Assembly (NCBI GenBank): GCA_023666265.1 | Contig: JAMPCH010000005.1 | Location: 1-64,000, forward strand | Direction: 5' to 3' | Length of the DNA stretch: 64,000 nt | Origin: Roseburia sp. | GTDB lineage: Bacteria > Bacillota > Clostridia > Oscillospirales > Ruminococcaceae | Shown here: in pieces, positions 40,930-49,931 of the stretch | Numbering within the stretch: the first letter of the stretch is position 1 | Layout of the letters: the number at the start of each line of letters is the position of its first letter | Notes under the pieces: generated by a model | What the model was told of the DNA's origin: nothing | Database searches by the model: none | The model's input: only the letters and a program-made list of their open reading frames with translations | Made by a program: the position numbers and the translations under genes

Positions 40930-42669
40930 TTATGCCGCAAACTGACTGTTATAAAGCGTCGCGTAAAAGCCGCCGCGCGCTAAAAGCTCCTCGTGGTTTC
41001 CCTGTTCGATGATGTTCCCGTCCTTCATCACGAGGATCACGTCCGCGTCGCGGATCGTCGAGAGCCGATGGGCGACGATAAAGCTCGTCCGCCCCTTCAT
41101 CAGGCGCGAAAAAGCGTCCTGTATCTTCGCCTCCGTCCGCGTGTCGATCGACGAGGTCGCCTCGTCGAGGATCAACATCGGCGGCGGACAAAGCATGATC
41201 CGCGTGATACAAAGGAGCTGTTTTTGCCCCTGTGAGAGGCTACCGCCGTCCTCGCCGATCACGGTATCATACCCCTTTGGGAGGCGTTTAATGAAGGAGT
41301 GGGAATGTGCCGCCTTCGCCGCCCGGACGACCTCCTCGTCGGTCGCGTCGGGCTTCCCCATCGTGATATTCTCGCGGATCGTCCCGCTTTTGAGCCATGT
41401 CTCCTGTAAGACCATTCCGTAGGAGGCGCGTAGGCTCGCGCGGGTCACGCCGCGAATATCCTCGCCCTCGACCGTGATCCGACCGCCGTTTACGTCATAA
41501 AAGCGCATGAGAAGGTTGATGAGCGTGGTCTTACCACAGCCCGTCGGTCCGACGATCGCGATCCGCTGTCCCGTTTTGACCGCGAGGTCGAGGTCCTCGA
41601 TCAGCTTCCGCTCGGGGGTATAAGAGAACGAAACGTTCTCGAGGGCGACGTTCCCCTCTACGCCCGTCAGGGCGGGAAGTCCTTCGTCCGGTGACTGGGG
41701 CGGCTCCTCGATCAGCTCAAAGAGCCGCGCGGCGCAGGCGAGCGCGTTCTGAAGCTCGGTCACCACGCCGGAGATCTCGTTAAAGGGCTTGGTGTACTGG
41801 TTCGCGTAGCTTAAAAAACAGGAGAGCGCCCCGACGGTGAGCGTTCCGCCGATCGCCGCCATCGCGCCGGTCAGCCCGACCCCCGCGTAGACGAGACTGT
41901 TGACGAAACGGGTCGTCGGGTTCACGAGCGACGAAAAAAACGTCGCGCGGAGCGAGCATTTCTCAAGCCGCTCGTTGATCTCGTCGAAGGCGGCGAGCGC
42001 CTCGTCCTCGCGCGAAAAAGCCTTTACGACCTTCTGATTTCCGATCATTTCGTCGATGAGCGCCGTCTGTTCCCCGCGCGTCTCGCTCTGTAACCGAAAC
42101 ATCGAGTACGTCCGCTTGGCGATGAACCGCGCGCAAAGGAGCGAAATGGGGGTTAGGACGACGACGACGAGCGTAATGAGCGGGTCGATCGAGAGCATAA
42201 AAAACAGCGTCCCGAGGATCGTCGCGACCCCCGTAAAAAGCTGGGTAAAGCCCATTAAAAGCCCGTCGGCGAGCTGATCCGCGTCGGCGATCACGCGGCT
42301 CACGACGTCGCCCGAGGGGTGAGCGTCGAGATAGGCGAGCGGTAATACTTCGATCCGCCGAAACGCCGCGCTCCTTAAGTCGCGCACCGTCTCAAAGGTG
42401 ATCCGATTATTGACGGTATTCATCAGCCACTGAAAGACCGCCGTGATACAGGCGATCAGCGCCGCGCGAAGGAGGAGCGGCGACATCGCCGCGAAGTCGA
42501 CCTTCCCCGCCTCGATGATACAGTCGATCGCGTCGCCGATCACGATCGGGATATAGAGCGTCCCCGCGACGACCGCCGCCGCGAGTAGGATCGAGACCAA
42601 AAAAAGCCCCTTTTGCCGCTTCAGATAGCGGAGCGTTTTTTTGATCGTCCCGGTCTCGAGCTTTTTCAT
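40930..42669 (-). CDS. ABC exporter half-transporter, subunit with canonical ATP site
   Basis: 579 aa: six-helix membrane domain (about 20-310) then ATPase. Walker A GPTGCGKTT, signature LSQGQKQ, Walker B MLILDEATSSID with catalytic Glu, and VAHRLSTI His-switch. Pairs with the upstream subunit as a heterodimeric exporter. ATG 42669 chosen; a second ATG lies 12 bp upstream, next to the RBS. The leader is the duplicated element L2. Drug or lipid substrate unknown. Confidence 0.92.
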   Translation of the reverse strand: MKKLETGTIKKTLRYLKRQKGLFLVSILLAAAVVAGTLYIPIVIGDAIDCIIEAGKVDFAAMSPLLLRAALIACITAVFQWLMNTVNNRITFETVRDLRSAAFRRIEVLPLAYLDAHPSGDVVSRVIADADQLADGLLMGFTQLFTGVATILGTLFFMLSIDPLITLVVVVLTPISLLCARFIAKRTYSMFRLQSETRGEQTALIDEMIGNQKVVKAFSREDEALAAFDEINERLEKCSLRATFFSSLVNPTTRFVNSLVYAGVGLTGAMAAIGGTLTVGALSCFLSYANQYTKPFNEISGVVTELQNALACAARLFELIEEPPQSPDEGLPALTGVEGNVALENVSFSYTPERKLIEDLDLAVKTGQRIAIVGPTGCGKTTLINLLMRFYDVNGGRITVEGEDIRGVTRASLRASYGMVLQETWLKSGTIRENITMGKPDATDEEVVRAAKAAHSHSFIKRLPKGYDTVIGEDGGSLSQGQKQLLCITRIMLCPPPMLILDEATSSIDTRTEAKIQDAFSRLMKGRTSFIVAHRLSTIRDADVILVMKDGNIIEQGNHEELLARGGFYATLYNSQFAA

Positions 42670-42677
42670 TTTTATGA

Positions 42678-42764
42678 CCATTCCTTTCCTTTGGAGGCAG
42701 TTTGTGCCGAGAGGGTTTGCCGAGGCACAAACAACGGGTTTGAAAAATCTTCGATTTTTCAAAC
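42678..42764 (-). repeat. Duplicated two-hairpin leader with RBS, copy L2
   Basis: Hairpin GTTTGAAAAATC/GATTTTTCAAAC (42738-42764) supplies the stop codon of the upstream ABC gene (TGA inside GTTTGA). The GTTTGTGCC/GGCACAAAC hairpin and ribosome-binding site follow. Near identical to L1 at 31368. Confidence 0.85.
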
Positions 42765-44501
42765 TTCCTTACGCTCCTTCCCTTCCTCGGTCTTATATTG
42801 CGATTCATAAATTTCCCGATAGATACCGCAGGTCTTTAAAAGCTCGTCGTGCGTCCCGATCCCCGCCGCTTCCCCGTCGTCGAGGACGAGGATCTGGTCG
42901 GCGTGGCGAATGGAGGAGGTACGCTGAGAGACGATGACGGTCGTTACGTCCGTGAGCGAGCGGAGCGCCCCTCTTAGCGCGGCGTCGGTCGCGAGGTCGA
43001 GCGCCGAGGCGCTATCGTCGAGAATGAGGATCTTTGGCTTTTTAACGAGGGCGCGGGCGATCGTGAGGCGCTGGCGCTGACCGCCGGAGAGATTACGCCC
43101 GCCCTGTTCGATCATAAAGCCGAGACCGTCCTCCTTCCCCTCGACGACCTCCGTCGCTTGGGCGAGCGCGACCGCCTCCATCAGCTCCTCGTCCGTCGCG
43201 TCCTCGTTCCCCCAGCGGAGGTTGTCGCGGATCGTCCCGTGAAAAAGCGCCGCCTTTTGAGGGACGACCCCGATCCGCGAGCGGAGCGCGTCGACCGCGT
43301 AATCCTTAACGTTTAGCCCGTCAACAAAAACACCGCCCTCGGTCGCGTCGTAAAAGCGGGGAATAAGGTTCACGACCGAGCTTTTACCCGACCCCGTCCC
43401 GCCGATGATCCCGACGGTCGAACCGCGCTCGGCGGCGAGCGAGATTTTGGTTAGGGCGTTCTCCGCCGCGCCGCGATATTTGAGCGACGCGTCGCGAAGC
43501 TCAAAGGCGTAGCGATAGCCCTCAAAGCCGTTTCTCTCCGCGCCGTCCGTCATTCCCTCGCCGCTCTCGATCGCCGCCTCAATCCGCTTGCCGCAGGCGA
43601 CGGATTTCGTGATGTTGAGGATCAGGTTCGCGAGCTTGATCAGCTCGACAAGAATTTGAGACATATAGTTATAAAGGGCGACGACCGACCCTTGGGTCAA
43701 GATTCCCGCGTCGACGCGGAGCGCCCCGATATGGATCAATATCACGATCGCGATATTGACGACCGCGAGCGTGAGCGGGTTCGTGAGCGCCGAAACGCGC
43801 CCCGCCGCCTTTTGTTCGTCGGTGAGGGCGCGGTTCTCCGCATCAAAAGCCGCGATCTCGTCGGGCTCTTTACAAAAGGCGCGGATCACGCGTACGCCGG
43901 TGAGATTTTCCCGCGTCCGCCCGAGTACGCGGTCGAGCCGCTCGCGTACTTTATTATACATCGGTATCCCGACGAGCATGATCACAAAGACGATCGCCGC
44001 GAGGACGGGGATCGTCGCGACAAAAACGAGCGCCGACGAAGCGTCGATTGTAAACGCCATCACCATCGCGCCGAAGACGACGAACGGCGAACGAAGGAGG
44101 AGGCGGAGCGTCATATTGACCCCCGATTGTACTTGGTTTAGGTCGCTCGTCATACGCGTGATGAGCGTCGAGCTCCCCGCCTCGTCGAGGTCGGCGTAAG
44201 AGAGCGACTGGATATGCGAAAAAAGAGCGTGACCGACGTTTTTGGCGAAGCCCGCCGCCGCCTTCGCCGCGAAGTATTGCGCCGTGATCGAGAAGCCCAG
44301 CCCGACCAGCCCGAGCGCCCCCAGGATCAGACACATCTTTACGACATAGCCGCCGTCGGCATCGCCGATCCCGCGATCGATGATCGCCGCGACGACGATC
44401 GGTACAAAAAGCTCAAGGAGCGCCTCGAGCATCTTAAACAGCGGGCTTAGGATCGTTTCCCTTAAATAATCCCCCGTCAGGTATTTTAAAAGCTTTTTCA
44501 A
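42759..44501 (-). CDS. ABC exporter half-transporter, degenerate-site subunit
   Basis: 580 aa from a TTG start with AAGGAGGAG upstream. Six-helix membrane domain then ATPase: Walker A GGTGSGKSS, signature LSGGQRQR, Walker B ILILDDSASALD (Asp instead of catalytic Glu) and VSQRTSSI in place of the usual His-switch. One degenerate site is typical of heterodimeric exporters, so it pairs with the next gene. Starts 28 bp after the response-regulator gene; the last codons lie in the L2 repeat. Confidence 0.92.
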   Translation of the reverse strand: MKKLLKYLTGDYLRETILSPLFKMLEALLELFVPIVVAAIIDRGIGDADGGYVVKMCLILGALGLVGLGFSITAQYFAAKAAAGFAKNVGHALFSHIQSLSYADLDEAGSSTLITRMTSDLNQVQSGVNMTLRLLLRSPFVVFGAMVMAFTIDASSALVFVATIPVLAAIVFVIMLVGIPMYNKVRERLDRVLGRTRENLTGVRVIRAFCKEPDEIAAFDAENRALTDEQKAAGRVSALTNPLTLAVVNIAIVILIHIGALRVDAGILTQGSVVALYNYMSQILVELIKLANLILNITKSVACGKRIEAAIESGEGMTDGAERNGFEGYRYAFELRDASLKYRGAAENALTKISLAAERGSTVGIIGGTGSGKSSVVNLIPRFYDATEGGVFVDGLNVKDYAVDALRSRIGVVPQKAALFHGTIRDNLRWGNEDATDEELMEAVALAQATEVVEGKEDGLGFMIEQGGRNLSGGQRQRLTIARALVKKPKILILDDSASALDLATDAALRGALRSLTDVTTVIVSQRTSSIRHADQILVLDDGEAAGIGTHDELLKTCGIYREIYESQYKTEEGKERKEV

Positions 44502-44529
44502 GCGCTCTCCTCCTTTTCGGCGAAGCGGC

Positions 44530-45261
44530 TCACGGCTTCTTCGCCTCGCCGTCCTCGCCCTTTTCCTTCCCCCAAATATACCCGTACCCCCAGATCGTTC
44601 GGATATACGCGGGGTCGGAGGGATTTTCCTCGATCTTCATACGAAGCCGCCTTATATTCACGTCGACGATCTTTTCGTCACCGTAATAGCCGTCGCCCCA
44701 GATCCGCCGAAGGAGCGTTTCGCGGTCGATCGCGCTCCCGCTGTGGCGGATAAAATATTCGAGGATATGAAACTCCACTTGGGTGAGGTCGAGGATCTCT
44801 CCGTTTTTATAGATCGTATGGCTCTTAGAGTCGACGAGGAAGGGTCCGTCCTCGATATCCGCCGAGACGTCGGGGTCGGGTCGGGTGAGGCTCACCCGCC
44901 GATAGATCGCGTCGACCCGCGCGACGAGCTCCGACGGCGAAAAGGGCTTTGTCACATAATCGTCCGCCCCCATCATAAGACAGCTCACCTTATCCATCTC
45001 CTGACTTTTCGCCGAGAGCATAATGATCCCGATCGCGGCGCTATGCTGGCGAAGGTAGCGACAGACCTGTTTCCCGTCCGTCCCGGGCATCATAATATCG
45101 AGGATCGCCACGTCGAACCGCATCCCGCGCTCCCACGCCGCGATCGCGAGCTCGCCGCTCGATACGTCGAATACGTCGTAGCCCGACCGCTTTAAATGGA
45201 TCACGACAAAGTCGCGGATCGTCTCCTCGTCCTCACAGACGAGTACCCTTCTCGGTTTCAT
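44530..45261 (-). CDS. OmpR/PhoB-type response regulator
   Basis: 243 aa. Receiver domain with acid pair (CEDEE), phospho-acceptor Asp55 (VAILDIMMPG) and Lys105 (YVTKPFSP). C-terminal winged helix with DLTQVEFHILEYFIRHSG and DVNIRRLRMKIEENPSDPAYIRTIWGYGY. No histidine kinase gene is next to it. It leads the exporter-nadA gene row, so it may control the exporter. GGAGGAAA precedes the ATG. Confidence 0.93.
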   Translation of the reverse strand: MKPRRVLVCEDEETIRDFVVIHLKRSGYDVFDVSSGELAIAAWERGMRFDVAILDIMMPGTDGKQVCRYLRQHSAAIGIIMLSAKSQEMDKVSCLMMGADDYVTKPFSPSELVARVDAIYRRVSLTRPDPDVSADIEDGPFLVDSKSHTIYKNGEILDLTQVEFHILEYFIRHSGSAIDRETLLRRIWGDGYYGDEKIVDVNIRRLRMKIEENPSDPAYIRTIWGYGYIWGKEKGEDGEAKKP

Positions 45262-45296
45262 CGATGCTTTCCTCCTTTATTTCATCGAATAAAGCG

Positions 45297-45440
45297 CCCC
45301 GCAGGGACGCGGTGGTTGTCCGCCCAGAGCTTCGGCACGGACGCCGAAGCCCACAGCGGGCAACTTTGCACGGAAGCGGGGGCGGTGTCGCCCAAAGCGA
45401 CCCGCAGTAGTCCTGCCCTAAAAAATAAACACAAAAACAA
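45297..45440 (+). repeat. Module D3: GGA-loop hairpin element with motif B
   Basis: Stem GTTGTCCGC (45315-45323) / GCGGGCAAC (45356-45364) around hairpin GCTTCGGC-ACGGAC-GCCGAAGC (45329-45350); further CCGC/GCGG with loop AGGGAC (about 45299-45312). Ends in AGTCCTGCCCTAAAAAATAAA (reverse of motif B) abutting the stop of the 45448 gene. GGA strand is plus, antisense to the flanking genes. Confidence 0.75.
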
Positions 45441-45447
45441 AATAAAC

Positions 45448-46764
45448 TTAATCCAAAATTTTAAAGCAGTCGCTCAGCTCCGTCTCGGTGAGCGCGAGCG
45501 AGTTACGCGTATTGTTACGGATATAAAAGCGATAGCCCGTCGTCGCGCTCTCGCCGAAGAGGGTATAGCCCTCGGGCTCGGCGTCCCCCGCGACCGCGCG
45601 GATCGAGAGAAGCTCCGCGCCCGCCGTCCGCTTACTGCTGTCATATTCGCTAAAGGTCACCGTCCCCTCCGAGATCGAGACCTTCGCCGTGACCCGCCCC
45701 TCCCAGCGCGGGGGGACAAATAAGAGATAGTCGCTTCGGATACTGATATATGAGAGCGCGTCCCGCTTGATCGACGCGCCGCGCCGCTCGACCTGATACC
45801 AAGCGGTGAGACAGACCTGCTCCGCGCGGGCGAGATTCTCATACCCCGGGAAGGCGGCGGTCGACGCGGTCTCGATGATCCCGTCGCCGTCGATGTCGCG
45901 CGAGAGGATATTCGGGGTATAGCTGTTCGTCCGTCGGCTCAAGACGTCGGGGATCGTGGGGACGGGAAAAAGCGCGAGCTCGTCGTCACAGATCAGGACG
46001 TCCGTCCCGATCGACCCGTCGGCGAGCGAGCGGTCGATAAAGATCGCCCGCGATCCCTCGTCGTCACAGACCCCGAGCGTAACGCCCTTACAGTCGGCGA
46101 AGCCGCTCAGCGGCGCGGAGGAGAGGATCTCAAACGCCCCCGCCTCGCCCCAGCCGAGGAGCGAGGCGGTCGCCGTCCCGCCGTCGAGGTCACGGCTGAT
46201 CTGAAAGAGTACGCGGTGACCGTCACCGTTCACGTCCATAAGGTTGGTATAAGCGCACCGCCCCGTATAGACCTCGGTCGGCGTTTTATCGGCGTATTTT
46301 AAGACGCTCACCGCCGAATCGGCGGCGTTTTGGATCGAATAAACGATGATGATACTCGTCTCGCCGTCGCCGAGGTCGGCGAACTGAACCCGCTCGATCT
46401 CGCTCCCGAGCGCGGCGAAATCATAGACCGAGACCCATTCGCCGTCCTCGCGGTCTAGGAAGTTGATACGGAGCGACGAGCCGCTGTCCGCGATGTTTGA
46501 GGCTTCATAAAAAACGATCGCCTCGTTCGTCTCCTCGTCGTCGATATTCTCGATGACGAAGGCGCTCCGATAGCTCCCGCTCCGGGGGTATTTAAGGTGG
46601 ATCTCGCCGCCGCGCCCGACGCGGAGCGCCTCATAGATCGCGACCTGTTCCTCGCTGAGCTTGGGCGGGCTTAAAAGGCTCTCGACCTGGACGGAGCAAC
46701 CGCAAAGGCTCGCCGCGCCGAGGAGCGCCGCGAGACGGGCGGCTGTCTTTTTTTTAAGGCTCAC
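45448..46764 (-). CDS. Lipoprotein with VCBS/integrin-like repeats
   Basis: 438 aa from a GTG (AAAGGAGGA upstream). Lipoprotein signal with lipobox L-C-G-C (Cys23). The body has repeats of the type DVNGDGHRVLFQISRDLDGG, DLGDGETSIIIVYS and SRDIDGDGIIETAS, the DxNxDG-type calcium-binding loops of VCBS/FG-GAP-like repeats. Likely extracellular, perhaps a beta-propeller. Follows a membrane gene by 22 bp, so the two form an operon. Confidence 0.82.
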   Translation of the reverse strand: MSLKKKTAARLAALLGAASLCGCSVQVESLLSPPKLSEEQVAIYEALRVGRGGEIHLKYPRSGSYRSAFVIENIDDEETNEAIVFYEASNIADSGSSLRINFLDREDGEWVSVYDFAALGSEIERVQFADLGDGETSIIIVYSIQNAADSAVSVLKYADKTPTEVYTGRCAYTNLMDVNGDGHRVLFQISRDLDGGTATASLLGWGEAGAFEILSSAPLSGFADCKGVTLGVCDDEGSRAIFIDRSLADGSIGTDVLICDDELALFPVPTIPDVLSRRTNSYTPNILSRDIDGDGIIETASTAAFPGYENLARAEQVCLTAWYQVERRGASIKRDALSYISIRSDYLLFVPPRWEGRVTAKVSISEGTVTFSEYDSSKRTAGAELLSIRAVAGDAEPEGYTLFGESATTGYRFYIRNNTRNSLALTETELSDCFKILD

Positions 46765-46786
46765 GGGCGTTCCTCCTTTCGCGGGT

Positions 46787-47707
46787 CTAGTTGCTTTCGC
46801 CAACTTCGCTTTGGGGAAGCGCTTCGCGGTTCTCCCCGTCCGTATCCGCCGAGCGGTCGGCTTTTTTCTTTTGCTTTTTCGCTTTTTTCTCCTCGACCTC
46901 GGTCACGAGATAGACGATCGCCTTTTTTTGCTCCGTGAAGCAGAGCGAAGCGATAAAGCCGAGCGAGATCAAGAGGAGCGCCGCCGCCGTCGGGTCGGGC
47001 GCGGGAACGCCGAGCGTTTTCGCCCCGCCGAAAAGGGCGGAGAGGAGCTTGGCGAAAAGACCCGCCCCGGAAAAAAGGAGGGTAAGCCCCGCGAGGATCA
47101 GCTCGCGGAGCCGCGAATGTTTTGTTTCGATCCGCGCGTAACACCGCGCCGACGACGCGAAAAACAGCGCCCCGAATACATAGCTCAATAAGAGGAGGAG
47201 GCTGTCCGAGCGGTTCCCGATCACGAGATCGGCGTTAAAGATCTCGATCGTCTTAAAAAAGAGAAGGAGCGAGAGCGCGACCTGTAAAAGTCCCGCGACG
47301 GCGGGCGCGGCGCTGTTTTTGAGCATCATAAGCGCGACCGCCGCGAAGCCGATCGCCGCCGCTAAGGATAAGATCGAGAGACCCGCCCTCACCATCGAAA
47401 AAAGCATGACCGCCGCCGCCGCGAGATAAAACAGACCGAGCGCGAGCGTTGCCCGCGCCCCCATCCCGTCGGAGGCGACGGTAAAAGCCGTCCAGCGCCG
47501 CCGCTCCCCGACGAAACAGAGGACGGCGAAGCCGACCGCCGCCGCCAGCGTCAGCGCGCGGAAAAAAAGTCCGGCGGGCGCGCCCTCGGGGGTATAAAAG
47601 CCCGTCCGAAAGTCGATCGCCGTCAGATAGAGAAAAAATCGGATCACGCCGCACGCGAGAACGGCGGCGACCGAATAAATAAAGATCGGTATTCCTTTTT
47701 TTGTCAT
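46787..47707 (-). CDS. Polytopic membrane protein, unknown
   Basis: 306 aa, about seven to eight hydrophobic spans through residue 260, then a highly charged Lys/Glu-rich cytoplasmic tail (EEKKAKKQKKKADRS). No recognised family. The ribosome-binding site is weak (AAAGGA 13 nt upstream). Promoter mapped at 47778-47806. Co-transcribed with the lipoprotein gene downstream. Confidence 0.72.
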   Translation of the reverse strand: MTKKGIPIFIYSVAAVLACGVIRFFLYLTAIDFRTGFYTPEGAPAGLFFRALTLAAAVGFAVLCFVGERRRWTAFTVASDGMGARATLALGLFYLAAAAVMLFSMVRAGLSILSLAAAIGFAAVALMMLKNSAAPAVAGLLQVALSLLLFFKTIEIFNADLVIGNRSDSLLLLLSYVFGALFFASSARCYARIETKHSRLRELILAGLTLLFSGAGLFAKLLSALFGGAKTLGVPAPDPTAAALLLISLGFIASLCFTEQKKAIVYLVTEVEEKKAKKQKKKADRSADTDGENREALPQSEVGESN

Positions 47708-47777
47708 GCACGTAAAAGTCCTTTACTGTAAGATACTGTTATATAAAAGTATATAAAAGGCGTAACGCCCGTTTTTT

Positions 47778-47806
47778 ATTATAGTCTATTTTTGCCCCGA
47801 AGTCAA
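47778..47806 (-). promoter_or_regulatory. Promoter of the membrane/lipoprotein operon
   Basis: Minus strand TTGACT (complement of 47801-47806), 17 bp, TATAAT (complement of 47778-47783). Confidence 0.85.
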
Positions 47807-47845
47807 TATACATAGGAGAAGAAAAGGAAAGGAAGGGAAGAAAAA

Positions 47846-48784
47846 ATGAGGGACAGGCTGTTTATTTTCGCGTTTTTCGCGCTCGCCGCGCTCCTTCTCC
47901 CGCCGGCGCTGAGGGGCGCGGCGGAGGGGACGCGCGTACCGCCCGGGTTACCCGAGACGTTTGAGATCCTTTTGACCGAGACGGGCGAGGTACGGACGGT
48001 CACGCCCGAGGAATATCTCGTCGGCTGTCTCGCCGCCGAGATCCCGATCGACTATGAACAGGAGGCGCTGAACGCCCAAGCGGCGGCGTCTTATACCTAT
48101 GCGCTCCGCTTGGCGGCGAACCCGGAGAATACGCCCGAGGGGGCGCTCCTCTCCGACGACGGGAAGACCCACCAGCCCTTTTTTACGCCCGAGAAATGCG
48201 CCGAGCTTTACGGCGAGAGCTACGCCGCCTATCTCCCGCGCCTAAAAGAGGCGGCGGCTTACGGCGTGAGCCACCCGATCACCTATGAGGGCGAGCCGAT
48301 CTACGCCGTCTATCATTCGGTGAGCGCGGGGCGTACCTCGTCCGCCTATGGGATCTGGGGGCGGGAGCTCGCCTATCTCGCGCCCGCCGAGAGCGCCGCC
48401 GACCGCGACTATCCGTATTATGAATGTACCAACGAGATGACGGTCGAGGCGGCGCGGCTCGCCCTCGTCGCGGCGAAAAGCGACATCGTCACCCCGGCGG
48501 ATTACGGGAAGTGGTTCAGCGACTTTAACATCAACGAGGACGGCTACGTCCTCTCGGTCAGGATCGGGGAAAATCTCTTCTCGGGCGGGGATATATGGCG
48601 GATCTTCGGGCTTCGCTCGACGGCGTTCACGGTCGAGTACCGCGACGGGATCTTTACCTTCCGGACGAAGGGGTACGGTCACGGCGCGGGACTGAGCCAA
48701 TACGGGGCGAACGAGCTGGCGAAGGCGGGTAAGACCGCCGAGGAGATCCTAACCCACTATTATACGGGCGTAACGGTCGGGTAG
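47846..48784 (+). CDS. SpoIID/LytB-domain protein
   Basis: 312 aa. N-terminal hydrophobic signal/anchor, then a SpoIID domain: TPEEYLVGCLAAEIPIDYEQ (region of the catalytic Glu), ALNAQAAASYTYAL, YHSVSAGRTSSAYGIW, and the C-terminal YGHGAGLSQYGANELAKAG. SpoIID is a lytic transglycosylase that trims peptidoglycan during engulfment; homologues also act in vegetative cells. This suggests sporulation ability or a wall-remodelling role. spoIIQ or other spo genes are not adjacent. Confidence 0.9.
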   Translation: MRDRLFIFAFFALAALLLPPALRGAAEGTRVPPGLPETFEILLTETGEVRTVTPEEYLVGCLAAEIPIDYEQEALNAQAAASYTYALRLAANPENTPEGALLSDDGKTHQPFFTPEKCAELYGESYAAYLPRLKEAAAYGVSHPITYEGEPIYAVYHSVSAGRTSSAYGIWGRELAYLAPAESAADRDYPYYECTNEMTVEAARLALVAAKSDIVTPADYGKWFSDFNINEDGYVLSVRIGENLFSGGDIWRIFGLRSTAFTVEYRDGIFTFRTKGYGHGAGLSQYGANELAKAGKTAEEILTHYYTGVTVG

Positions 48785-48807
48785 GTCGCGGGACTTTACG
48801 ATAACAC

Positions 48808-48832
48808 GGAGCGCGTCCGTCGGACGCGCTCC
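48808..48832. terminator. Shared hairpin between convergent genes
   Basis: GGAGCGCGTCC-GTC-GGACGCGCTCC, strong stem, no long U run. Confidence 0.6.
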
Positions 48833-48849
48833 GATAGCTTTGGAAAAAC

Positions 48850-49671
48850 TTATTCCGCGAAAATCTTCTTCTCGATGTCGGTCAGGAGATAGCCGGAATA
48901 TTCCTCAATCCGCCCGCTGTCGCCGAGCTTCGTCAGCGCGGGGTCGATCGGTAGGCGCACGGTCGCGTCGATCCCAAAGCGCCTCGCCGTCTCCTCGATC
49001 CGGCTCTCGCCAAAGATCTCATGCTTTTTCCCACATTCGCCGCAGATAAAATAGCTCATATTCTCGACTAAGCCAAAGACCGGGATCTTCATCATCTCCG
49101 CCATTTTTACCGCCTTCTCGACGATCATCGAGACGAGCTCCTGAGGGCTCGTGACGACGACGATCCCGTCGACGGGGAGGGACTGGAACACCGTGAGCGG
49201 GACGTCGCCCGTCCCGGGCGGCATATCGACGAACATATAATCCACGTCGTCCCATACCACGTCCGTCCAAAATTGCTGGATCACGCCCGCGATGACGGGT
49301 CCGCGCCATACGACGGGGTCGGATTCGTTCGCGAGGAGGAGGTTCACCGACATGACCTCGATCCCACCGGCGGTCTTAGCGGGATAAAGACGCTCGTTAT
49401 CCCCCTCCGCCCGACCGTGAAGCCCGAACATCTTCGGGACGGAGGGTCCCGTCACGTCCGCGTCGAATACGGCGGTCTTATAGCCCTTTTTTCTTGCGCC
49501 GACCGCGAGGAGAGAGGTGACGAGGCTCTTCCCGACCCCGCCCTTCCCCGAGACGACGGCAATGACCTTTTTAATGTTCGACAACTCATTTTGGGGCGCG
49601 AGGAGGCTCTCCGCCGTCCGCTCCGCGCAGTCCGAGCCGCAGGTCTCACAGTTATGCGTACAATCGCTCAT
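48850..49671 (-). CDS. mrp: Mrp/NBP35-type P-loop ATPase
   Basis: 273 aa. ATP-dependent Fe-S cluster carrier/assembly factor. N-terminal cysteines (Cys4, 8, 11, 15) as in NBP35-like forms, deviant Walker A SGKGGVGKS (41-49), VFDADVTGPSVPKMFG, YMFVDMPPGTGDVPLTV, and the cluster-binding pair in SYFICGECGKKHEIFG. Start at 49671 chosen because upstream sequence is D2 repeat DNA; RBS is modest (AAAGG). Works alongside nifS/nifU by function, not position. Confidence 0.93.
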   Translation of the reverse strand: MSDCTHNCETCGSDCAERTAESLLAPQNELSNIKKVIAVVSGKGGVGKSLVTSLLAVGARKKGYKTAVFDADVTGPSVPKMFGLHGRAEGDNERLYPAKTAGGIEVMSVNLLLANESDPVVWRGPVIAGVIQQFWTDVVWDDVDYMFVDMPPGTGDVPLTVFQSLPVDGIVVVTSPQELVSMIVEKAVKMAEMMKIPVFGLVENMSYFICGECGKKHEIFGESRIEETARRFGIDATVRLPIDPALTKLGDSGRIEEYSGYLLTDIEKKIFAE

Positions 49672-49689
49672 AAGATATACCTTGACCTT

Positions 49690-49931
49690 TCTTTTTTGGG
49701 AAGGAGTCCTTGCGGGTCGCTTTGGGCGCTTGCGTCCTTGCAAAGCTGTCCGTTTTGGGCTTCGGCGTCCTTGCCGAAGCTTTGAACGGACAGCCCCCGC
49801 TTCCGTGCGGGGACGCTTGGGGCGACACCGCTAACGCGTCCTTGCGTTGCCGCTCGTCGGTCTTATCCAAAATTTATCTAAAACCGACCCGAAACGCAGT
49901 CCTTCCCTAAAAAATAAACATAAAAATTAAA
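49690..49931 (-). repeat. Module D2: GGA-loop hairpin element with motif B
   Basis: Very similar to D1: TTGC/GCAA hairpin, GCTGTCCG/CGGACAGC enclosing GCTTCGGC/GCCGAAGC, CCCGC/GCGGG. The last hairpin is AACGC/GCGTT (49833-49848) where D1 has GACGCA/TGCGTC. On the minus strand loops read AAGGAC and ACGGAA. The leuS end carries motif B (complement of about 49903-49925) right after the stop codon. Confidence 0.8.
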
